Under the pieces are notes generated by a model that saw only the letters and a list, made by a program, of their open reading frames with translations, was not told the DNA's origin and did not search any database. From positions 496,001 through 560,000 of the forward strand of contig JAWZYV010019464.1 in the NCBI GenBank assembly GCA_038373885.1: a DNA stretch of 64,000 nucleotides. Reading direction: 5' to 3'. Numbering within the stretch: the first letter of the stretch is position 1; each line of letters opens with the position of its first letter. Shown here in pieces: positions 62,901-64,000 of the stretch. Position numbers and translations under genes: made by a program. The stretch is from Cheiracanthium punctorium. Lineage: Eukaryota; Arthropoda; Arachnida; Araneae; Cheiracanthiidae.

Positions 62901-63789
62901 CGCTTTCTGACCATATACCAGCCTTAATTCCTGGAATTCAATTTTCTTTAGGGTAAGTATCTTTCTGTTAACTTTCTAAGTTACTTAAAAGGTTAAGGCA
63001 AATGATGAAATGAATAATTTTCTGAAAAATTACATGTTAATCATGTTAGATGACATTGAAAAATATAAATAACAAATCTACATCAACTAAATATTAATTA
63101 TCTTAAATAAGGAAGTTATTATAATTTAGGTGGTAATTCCAAAAACAATTATGAAATGTTTTCTGAAATTAACTTTAAATAATCAGTGTTGTATTATTAG
63201 AACACATATTCAAATATTCCTAAATCATATATTGCAATCATTTCTAAGATGAAAACTACATCACACATTATTAAAGTAACCTTTTTAAAATAAATGATAT
63301 TTAAATCAGATTATAATAACAAGAAGTGACTTACCAGAAGCACGCAAATTCGTAGGGGTATCCATTTTAAATGAATATTTGTTGTTGAGTATTGCCCTCT
63401 TTTGTCTAAAAAATGAAATATATGTTTGAAACACAAGTGATTTTAATAGGATTGATTTTAATAGGGAACAATTAATAGATATAATTCAATAGAGACAAAG
63501 ATTTGTACTATTAGTATGACACCAGACCTGAAAGGGTCAAATTAATTAGAATGTCTTATTTTAGGAAAGATGAAGTCTTATGAATATTGAATAATTGGAA
63601 CATGCTTAAATAGTTTTTAATTTTTGTATGTCAGCTTTATTCAACATGTTTTTCTTTCTTTCTCTTTTTTTTTTAAGAGACAAAAATTCAAGTTCAAATA
63701 TGAAAATTGATACATTAACCTTCCTTAACTGTCTCCTTACTCATCACAACCCTGAAGTTTTTCATCCTCACATTCCAGCTTTGGTACCT
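18905..63789 (+). CDS. CAND1: CAND1, cullin-associated NEDD8-dissociated protein 1 (5' part, 14 exons, continues beyond window)
   Basis: CAND1 is a HEAT-repeat protein that binds unneddylated cullin-RBX1 and exchanges substrate-receptor modules of SCF-type ubiquitin ligases. Exons are 18905-18946, 29670-29771, 29855-29922, 36878-36990, 43980-44080, 46666-46732, 46816-46914, 52537-52663, 56241-56403, 57644-57753, 57866-58020, 59439-59556, 62767-62952 and 63678-63789. They total 1,563 nt, or 521 codons, with no stop and consistent phase at every junction. The start [14 protein letters not shown], the stretch [28 protein letters not shown], the acidic loop in exons 10-11 and SSSNMKID all follow the family in order. 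The C-terminal half is outside the window. The start is the only ATG that gives the family N-terminus. Introns range from 83 bp to 10.7 kb and absorb most of the mobile DNA. The call rests on recognition of the protein; exon borders are my reading of splice sites. Confidence 0.97.
19668..19898 (+). repeat. tRNA-derived SINE with 10-bp target duplication, CAND1 intron 1
   Basis: The direct repeat ATTAATATTA flanks 231 bp (19658-19667, 19899-19908). The head has TGGCACAGTGG (A box) and GGTTCGAGACC (B box). The body has CTTAGAAAGCCCTCCTGCC, similar in position to the CTTAGAAA segment of the other SINEs. Confidence 0.85.
20385..20606. repeat. 222-bp hairpin with long arms, CAND1 intron 1
   Basis: The left arm starts GGCAGCCGTTGCCAT and the right arm, reversed, starts identically. 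Arms are about 90 bp and match over most of their length (CGACTTAACTACCAGCAAGA in both; TCTAGAGACCC near the loop). The loop region contains the smaller inverted pair GACAGCTG/CAGCTGTC. It is a foldback or MITE-like element without an obvious target duplication. Confidence 0.85.
20906..20972 (+). mobile_element. GGTACTTAC-family MITE, left half only
   Basis: It starts GGTACTTACGTATTATCCCA and stops at ACACAAGAAATTCTT, where the element at 20973 begins. The matching right half is not found downstream. Confidence 0.6.
20973..22185. mobile_element. hAT-like element with 75-bp tandem array, copy 1
   Basis: The ends GGGAGTAATTTAGTTACCGG and, reversed, GGGGGAAATTTAGTTACCGG are an inverted repeat continuing into GTGTC. 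Inside, GCAACCTAGTTGTACAGCTA and CCGTTTTTAACTAAAAAAAC recur every 75 bp across about 21300-21690. No coding sequence is seen. A full relative with an 8-bp target duplication is at 44431. Confidence 0.75.
22186..22555 (-). repeat. Inverted partial copy of the 75-bp-array element
   Basis: This is the reverse of the left part of the preceding element: three array units (TTTACATAGCTGTACAACTA near 22191, 22267 and 22343), then AAATTGCCTGTTACTGAATT and GTAATTTTAATGTGTTAAAA. It abuts copy 1 directly, making a head-to-head arrangement. Confidence 0.8.
22556..22605. repeat. Perfect 24-bp-arm palindrome
   Basis: The left arm begins GGCGACAGTCGCTGGAGCTT and the right arm is its exact reverse complement, separated by 2 bases. 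All 24 pairs match. It lies where the inverted partial copy ends. Confidence 0.95.
23004..24037. mobile_element. CAGGGTGTCTACC-ended element, copy 2, TSD TA
   Basis: It opens CAGGGTGTCTACC and closes GGTAGACACCCTG, with TA on each side. Subterminal repeats of GTCAAGAAAAGGTCAAGAAA occur at both ends. An open frame at 23695-24150 runs across the right end and so is not a gene. Confidence 0.82.
24128..24245 (+). repeat. SINE 3' part
   Basis: It contains TTCCCTTAGAAAGACCTCCA and GTGCTAATTGGCCGTAATCC, shared with the tail of the SINEs at 8508 and 28107. The tRNA-like head is missing. Confidence 0.6.
24644..24801. mobile_element. hAT-type MITE with AGGTGGCCC ends
   Basis: The ends are CAGAGGTGGCCC and GGGCCACCCCTG. 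The flanks TTTACAAA and GTTACTAA agree at 6 of 8 positions, which looks like a decayed target duplication. Length is 158 bp. Confidence 0.65.
25740..25885 (+). repeat. 3' edge of the 180-bp-unit repeat element
   Basis: GTTTAAACGACGCATTTGAT through GTGGAGTCACCACAGATTTT matches the right edge of 951-1580. Only the edge is present. Confidence 0.65.
26130..27050 (+). repeat. About 150-bp tandem repeat, 6 diverged copies
   Basis: ATACCAAATTTCATTTCAAT-like segments recur near 26233, 26383, 26540, 26689, 26845 and 27000. Each unit also has a TGATGCTCGAACA and a TTTTGCAAAATCTCAAAAT segment. The array is bounded on the left by AGCTGAAGTACCTGTCGTTG and on the right by TTTTATTTATATAGAT. Confidence 0.85.
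27395..27740 (+). repeat. Dispersed repeat family B, copy 1
   Basis: CTAGCTACTGTTTGACATAC, TTCTAATTTGCATAGGCTTG and GATAGTCTGATGTTTTTAG recur in the same order at 30138-30335. The first part is also present reversed at about 60370-60480. Confidence 0.65.
28107..29010 (+). repeat. tRNA-derived SINE with 13-bp TSD, interrupted
   Basis: TGAAGATTTATCT flanks it at 28094-28106 and 29011-29023. The head has AATGGCTGAGAGGTTCTGC (A box) and GGTTCATACCCC (B box). The tail has CAATCGGCCTTAATCCACA. The SINE proper (about 226 bp) is split by the TA-flanked element at 28274-28949. Confidence 0.9.
28274..28949. mobile_element. Pogo/Tigger-type element inside the SINE, TSD TA
   Basis: The ends CAGTAGAGAGCCAGAAATCC and, reversed, CAGTTGAAGACCAGAAATCC both continue GCA; TA flanks both sides. 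An internal hairpin with 17-bp arms (AAATATGCAGTTTAAAC) lies at 28626-28666. No transposase is seen. A one-ended relative is near 48215. Confidence 0.85.
29670..29771 (+). CDS. CAND1: CAND1 exon 2 (residues 15-48)
   Basis: The exon follows the acceptor TTTTCCAG and ends at GTAACT. It encodes 34 residues in phase 0, starting [15 protein letters not shown] and ending DDDSERK, the first HEAT repeat. Confidence 0.96.
29855..29922 (+). CDS. CAND1: CAND1 exon 3 (residues 49-71)
   Basis: After an 83-bp intron this exon encodes [20 protein letters not shown] and splits the next codon (TG|C, cysteine) at a GTAAGA donor. Confidence 0.96.
30138..30335 (+). repeat. Dispersed repeat family B, copy 2
   Basis: CTAGCTACCGCATGACATAC, TATTCTAATTTGCTTAGGCT and CTGATGTTTTTAAGTTCAG match copy 1 at 27395 in order. 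It lies early in CAND1 intron 3. Confidence 0.65.
30770..31730. mobile_element. CAGGGTGTC-ended element, copy 3
   Basis: It opens CAGGGTGTCGACA and closes GTAGCCACCCTG. TCATG is present directly outside both ends. Subterminal repeats are ATCAGGGAA-type at both sides, unlike copies 1 and 2. No coding capacity is seen. Confidence 0.72.
32328..33890 (+). CDS. LINE reverse transcriptase ORF (N-terminally truncated)
   Basis: The frame is open for 520 codons; similarity starts around residue 40, so the first ATG is in flanking DNA. Visible order: [20 protein letters not shown] (residues ~98-118), [18 protein letters not shown], motif [14 protein letters not shown] (~168), motif [16 protein letters not shown] (~218), catalytic motif [12 protein letters not shown] (~262), and the end region [15 protein letters not shown] followed by [14 protein letters not shown] (~450-490). 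The endonuclease part is missing and nothing marks a functional start. The uninterrupted frame suggests a recent insertion. Clade: RTE-like is my best guess. Confidence 0.9.
   Translation: MGINEKNYFQSSYSLFQYIFLVFSSETFLYFEICVILHNGGRKILDIPAELLKCGGKDLTKCIWEIIRSIWEKAVLPSEWKLSILCPIHEKGDVLNCENYRGISLFCVAYKIFSNILFNRLSPIMETVVGDYQCGFRRGRSTVDQIFTLRQTLEKCKEYGIETHHLFVDFRAAYDSIDRAGLLKALLEFNVPIKLIKLTLSETFSVVRVQGELSTTFEICNGVRQGDALACLLFNFALEKVIRDAGINTRGTIFNKSAHILAYADDVDVISRSAAELREAFMALEKAAGKLKLRVNVEKTKYMYCGKKENPPNFFEIGPFKFESVKNFTYLGSEMNNQNDINPEIRKRIIAANRCFFGLRPFLKSHLIKKRTKILLHKVLIRSVLTYASETWTLTTTEEKAVAIFERKVLRTIFGAVLENNTWRKRYNFEIYIIYKDDDIIKYIKLDRMRWAGHLLRMSAERTALKVFNATPFCKRPRGRLKKRWRDGLDEDFAILKIRNWRSIAGKEGGLGKTSEEGQG
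32440..33910 (+). mobile_element. 5'-truncated non-LTR retrotransposon (LINE) in CAND1 intron 3
   Basis: A reverse-transcriptase reading frame of about 480 codons is bounded by a 5' truncation (no endonuclease domain) and a 3' tail TGATGAATGAATG, the short tandem tail typical of RTE-like elements. It is in the same orientation as CAND1. Confidence 0.88.
34389..35834. mobile_element. Inverted-repeat element with CAGGGATGAGAAT ends
   Basis: The ends are CAGGGATGAGAAT and ATTCTCATCCCTG. A subterminal inverted pair (GAGGAGTGATGTAGAAATAA near 34428 and its reverse near 35620) supports the pairing. The flanks are A runs, so a duplication cannot be read. It contains the MITE at 34605 and a GGATCC-rich palindromic stretch. 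A loose copy of the subterminal segment is at about 36245-36285. Confidence 0.7.
34605..34773. mobile_element. TAGGGATGG-ended hAT-like MITE
   Basis: The ends TAGGGATGGATGCGAGA and, reversed, TAGGGATGGACGCAAGA match with two changes. The flanks ATTAGTGT (34597-34604) and AATAGTGT (34774-34781) agree at 7 of 8. Interior motifs GAGAC/GTGAGACAA recur. Confidence 0.78.
36371..36530. mobile_element. Pogo/Tigger-type MITE, TSD TA
   Basis: The ends CAGTGAAACCTG and, reversed, CGGTGAAACCTG are flanked by TA. The interior has GTTGACCACC and GTGGTCAAC. It lies in CAND1 intron 3, about 350 bp before exon 4. Confidence 0.8.
36878..36990 (+). CDS. CAND1: CAND1 exon 4 (residues 71-109)
   Basis: It completes the split cysteine codon, then encodes [18 protein letters not shown] and later [12 protein letters not shown]. 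The acceptor is TTTTAAAAG and the donor GTAAGT. Intron 3 (7 kb) before it contains the LINE; intron 4 (7 kb) after it contains the Penelope nest. Confidence 0.95.
37142..38272 (+). pseudogene. Penelope-like reverse transcriptase, 5' part (frameshifted)
   Basis: The frame is open from before 37142 to 37967: [40 protein letters not shown], and [11 protein letters not shown] with [20 protein letters not shown] shift near 37940 moves to the next frame, and another near 38040 splits motif A (LSLDVY versus IDCLESEF). Motif [20 protein letters not shown] lies near 38190-38250. The text stops at EEKLFK where the 8-bp duplication CTTCAAGG begins. Confidence 0.87.
38430..39513. mobile_element. Pogo/Tigger-type element inside the hAT, TSD TA
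   Basis: The ends CAGTAGGGGACCTGAAATCC and, reversed, CAGTAGGGGACCCGAAATCC both continue GGAA, one change in 24; TA flanks both sides. No transposase is recognisable in 1,084 bp. The hAT reading frame resumes directly on the far side. Confidence 0.9.
39540..40025 (+). pseudogene. hAT transposase C-terminal fragment
   Basis: The open frame ends [20 protein letters not shown], then [11 protein letters not shown] and [15 protein letters not shown], the hAT C-terminal dimerisation region (ZNF862-like type). Only about 160 residues of a usual 600 or more remain. An open stretch left of the pogo element (before 38428) can be read towards it, suggesting one frame before that insertion. Not expected to be functional. 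Confidence 0.85.
40376..41300 (+). pseudogene. Penelope-like reverse transcriptase 3' part and GIY-YIG endonuclease (frameshifted)
   Basis: After the second CTTCAAGG, the frame resumes [18 protein letters not shown] with the catalytic YVDD motif. It continues [20 protein letters not shown] and SVFRKHF to about 40830. A shift follows, and in another frame 40945-41140 encodes a GIY-YIG domain: [20 protein letters not shown], then FRIKEHERY and [15 protein letters not shown] stop after HRF and a further stretch [14 protein letters not shown] end the ORF near 41294. The YVDD and GIY-YIG-type motifs are intact, the frame is not. Confidence 0.88.
41330..41700 (+). other. T-rich pyrimidine tract in the Penelope 3' region
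   Basis: About 370 bases are T/C-dominated. The reading frames here (41231-41749) are low-complexity Phe/Leu runs, not genes. Confidence 0.7.
41792..41963. mobile_element. hAT-type MITE, GGGGYGTAGCC family copy 3, TSD TAAGTAAC
   Basis: It opens CAGGGGTGCAGCC and closes GGCTACGCCCCTG, flanked by the exact 8-bp repeat TAAGTAAC (41784-41791, 41964-41971). The interior CATACAAAATGTATATTCTT and TGAGTTGTAGTAGTCGTAAC match copies 1 and 2. It sits at the 3' edge of the Penelope element. Confidence 0.93.
41972..43979. other. Rest of CAND1 intron 4
   Basis: A+T-rich sequence with A or T runs near 42970, 43410 and 43820. No bounded element recognised. Confidence 0.5.
43980..44080 (+). CDS. CAND1: CAND1 exon 5 (residues 109-142)
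   Basis: It starts after AAAATAG and ends in phase 0 at GTATTC. It encodes [11 protein letters not shown] and, further on, [14 protein letters not shown], a family-typical segment. Confidence 0.95.
44431..45710. mobile_element. hAT-like element with 75-bp tandem array, copy 2, TSD AAGTTTTC
   Basis: The 8-bp repeat AAGTTTTC lies at both sides, before GGGAGTAATTTTG and after AAATTTCCCCC. The inverted ends agree at about 20 of 25 positions. The array unit (CAACCTAGTTGTACAGCTA) recurs near 44790, 44865, 44940 and 45015, again 75 bp apart. It aligns with copy 1 at 20973 through both flanks of the array. Confidence 0.82.
45711..46665. other. Rest of CAND1 intron 5
   Basis: No element recognised except the T run that forms the exon 6 acceptor tract (46637-46660). 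Confidence 0.5.
46666..46732 (+). CDS. CAND1: CAND1 exon 6 (residues 143-165)
   Basis: It encodes [20 protein letters not shown] and ends with one base of a split codon at GTCAGT. The acceptor GATAG is preceded by an unbroken run of 24 T at about 46637-46660. Confidence 0.94.
46816..46914 (+). CDS. CAND1: CAND1 exon 7 (residues 165-198)
   Basis: An 83-bp intron precedes it. It encodes [18 protein letters not shown] and then [16 protein letters not shown], matching the conserved SPRLAVRKR block. The donor is GTATGC. Confidence 0.96.
47893..47976 (+). repeat. 21-bp tandem repeat, 4 copies
   Basis: The unit GTCAATCAGTATGTGCACAA plus A is repeated four times, the last with two changes. There are no spacers, so it is a minisatellite, not CRISPR. 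Confidence 0.95.
48215..48290 (+). mobile_element. One-ended relative of the 28274 pogo-type element
   Basis: CCCCAAATCCACACAGCTTG, then GACCTTGTGCACATTTTAG, parallel the left end of 28274-28949. No matching right end was found. Confidence 0.45.
48700..48955. repeat. GTGGTCAC/GTGACCAC repeat ending TTCCACTGTA
   Basis: AAAGTGGTCACT, AAAGTGACCACTT and AGTGACCACTTTT lie in both orientations, with GTAAAGAGACCACCTGTC between. The right edge TCAGGTTCCACTGTA looks like a pogo-type end followed by TA. The left edge was not defined. Confidence 0.5.
49481..49795 (+). repeat. 310-bp direct repeat, copy 1
   Basis: It starts TTCTCTCTATTCTAAAAAA, includes GTAAAGGCCGCTG and AGATTTGGCATAAAATCATT, and ends near GCCAAAAT. 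It matches 51038-51359 with about 10% differences. Confidence 0.9.
49796..50385 (-). repeat. Dispersed repeat family A, uninterrupted copy
   Basis: Reversed relative to 15855-17110. Near 49985-50010 it reads straight through the point where the other copy holds the mariner. It ends near ATTATTTCTCCGGGATTGC. Confidence 0.85.
51038..51359 (+). repeat. 310-bp direct repeat, copy 2
   Basis: See 49481-49795. It has an extra GCGCTG near 51070 and otherwise follows copy 1. Between the copies lie repeat family A and a 650-bp stretch of no recognised identity. Confidence 0.9.
52537..52663 (+). CDS. CAND1: CAND1 exon 8 (residues 198-240)
   Basis: It follows TTACAG and encodes [20 protein letters not shown] and then a [14 protein letters not shown] segment. 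Serine 240 is split (AG|T) at a GTAATA donor. Confidence 0.95.
52664..53482. other. Left part of CAND1 intron 8
   Basis: No element or gene recognised. Confidence 0.5.
53483..55468. mobile_element. Pogo/Tigger-type element, TSD TA, CAND1 intron 8
   Basis: The ends CAGTATTGGACCCTTTATCC and, reversed, CAGTATGGGACCTTTTATCC both continue GG; TA flanks both. Subterminal AAAACCGGCA motifs are at both sides. An internal pair of TATCCGG motifs (54390-54440) looks like another end sequence. No transposase is recognisable in 1,986 bp. Confidence 0.85.
55171..55378. repeat. 104-bp tandem duplication
   Basis: GAATGCCTTACTATTTACAT through GGGTTAATT occurs twice in a row with about one difference, so the duplication is recent. 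It lies inside the pogo-type element near its right end. Confidence 0.97.
55469..56240. other. Right part of CAND1 intron 8
   Basis: No element recognised. Confidence 0.5.
56241..56403 (+). CDS. CAND1: CAND1 exon 9 (residues 240-294)
   Basis: It encodes [20 protein letters not shown], then [16 protein letters not shown] and [13 protein letters not shown]. It ends in phase 0 at GTAAGT. Reading on past the donor gives a stop within three codons. Confidence 0.96.
56903..57335. mobile_element. Inverted-repeat element with GGGAACATACCC ends, CAND1 intron 9
   Basis: The ends GGGAACATACCCATACTACG and, reversed, GGGAACGTACCCATACTGCG match with two changes and continue TGACC. C-rich tracts flank the inner edge of both ends. 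No target duplication is obvious. Length is 433 bp. Confidence 0.75.
57644..57753 (+). CDS. CAND1: CAND1 exon 10 (residues 295-331)
   Basis: It encodes [20 protein letters not shown] and the start of the acidic loop ([15 protein letters not shown]). It ends two bases into a glycine codon at GTAAGA. Confidence 0.95.
57866..58020 (+). CDS. CAND1: CAND1 exon 11 (residues 331-383)
   Basis: After a 112-bp intron it completes the acidic loop ([13 protein letters not shown]) and encodes [27 protein letters not shown] and SRFK. The donor is GTATGT. Confidence 0.96.
58021..59438. other. CAND1 intron 11
   Basis: A+T-rich sequence with no element or secondary gene recognised. Confidence 0.55.
59439..59556 (+). 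CDS. CAND1: CAND1 exon 12 (residues 383-422)
   Basis: It encodes [20 protein letters not shown] and [13 protein letters not shown]. It ends two bases into a codon at GTAATT. Confidence 0.93.
59853..59949. repeat. (AC)n microsatellite with CACG variants
   Basis: About 95 bases alternate CA, with GCAC units near the left. The reading frame over it is a His/Thr/Arg artefact. Confidence 0.97.
60360..60480 (-). repeat. Dispersed repeat family B, reversed partial copy
   Basis: The reverse of ACATCAAATGAAGCAAGCAT, TCTACTTTTACTTACATCAC and GTAGCTAAGATTACAAAATA follows the start of 27395-27740. Confidence 0.5.
60665..60824 (+). mobile_element. GGTACTTAC-family MITE, complete copy
   Basis: It opens GGTACTTACATATTATCCGG and closes GGGATAATACAAAATTACC. 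The interior has ACACATGGAATTATTGATGG and TTGGCAACAGTTTGCCAGCA. Length is 160 bp. Confidence 0.8.
60945..61076 (+). mobile_element. GGTACTTAC-family MITE, 3'-truncated copy
   Basis: ATACGTATTATCTCGTTGGT, ACACATGTAAATATTGATGG and GGCAACAGTTTGCCATCACA match the complete copy 120 bp upstream. The right end is missing. Confidence 0.75.
61569..61598. repeat. (AAT)n microsatellite
   Basis: About nine AAT units followed by AATGAT. Confidence 0.9.
61962..62417. mobile_element. CAGGGTGTCTAC-ended element, copy 4
   Basis: It opens CAGGGTGTCTAC and closes GAACACCCTG. Subterminal repeats are GGCGACTAA and GGCGACT, different from copies 1-3. It lies in CAND1 intron 12, 350 bp before exon 13. Confidence 0.6.
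62767..62952 (+). CDS. CAND1: CAND1 exon 13 (residues 422-484)
   Basis: It encodes [40 protein letters not shown] and the [14 protein letters not shown] segment. The acceptor is GTTACAG and the donor GTAAGT. Confidence 0.95.
63678..63789 (+). CDS. CAND1: CAND1 exon 14 (residues 484-521), last exon in window
   Basis: It follows a pyrimidine tract and TTTTAAG. It encodes [20 protein letters not shown] and then [10 protein letters not shown], ending in phase 0 at GTAAGT. The rest of the gene lies beyond 64000. Confidence 0.94.
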
Positions 63790-64000
63790 GTAAGTATTAG
63801 AATTCCCGTAGATATTTATTAGTTTAGTATAAATAATTAGAGAGATTAATTAGTTTTCATTATTGGTTTGAATAATTTTCCTTGTAATTTTTGTCTATTT
63901 TTATTATAACTGCTCTTTGACTATAGATTGTTATTAGAAAATTTCCTGTGTAATTTAGTTAAGATATGGCTATTCTAACATATTAATGACACACCTCATT

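Overview
The window is A+T-rich animal genomic DNA. Its only clearly recognisable host gene is the 5' part of CAND1 (cullin-associated NEDD8-dissociated protein 1), on the plus strand. Fourteen exons run from the ATG at 18905 to 63789 and encode about 521 of the roughly 1,230 residues usual for the family; the gene continues past the right edge. All exons keep phase and have GT/AG borders. The protein is an invertebrate-type CAND1. Intron size, tRNA-derived SINEs, a Penelope-like element with a GIY-YIG domain and many hAT, pogo and mariner elements suggest an arthropod, possibly a chelicerate such as a spider. The arthropod call is an inference and the finer placement is weak.

Layout. 1-18904 lies upstream of CAND1 and is almost all repeats. 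It holds a roughly 180-bp-period repeat element present twice in opposite orientation, a CAGGGTGTC-ended element, and a five-level nest at 7669-17897: a hAT containing a minus-strand LINE tail, containing another hAT, containing a repeat, containing a deleted mariner. One short candidate first exon of a divergent minus-strand gene sits at 4324-4333. 18905-29669 is exon 1 and the 10.7-kb intron 1. That intron holds a SINE with its target duplication, a 222-bp hairpin, a hAT-like element with a 75-bp tandem array, a TA-flanked element, a roughly 150-bp tandem repeat, and a hAT/SINE/pogo nest ending 63 bp before exon 2. 29670-46914 holds exons 2-7. Intron 3 carries a 5'-truncated LINE with a 520-codon reading frame. 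Intron 4 carries a decayed Penelope-like retroelement split by a hAT that is itself split by a pogo-type element. 46915-63789 holds exons 8-14, with further TA-flanked elements and microsatellites in the introns.

No new multi-gene system was found. The unusual content is a readable insertion history: many elements keep exact target-site duplications (8 bp for hAT, TA for pogo and mariner, 10-13 bp for SINEs), so relative ages can be ordered from sequence alone. In one case the window also holds a related unoccupied copy of the insertion site.
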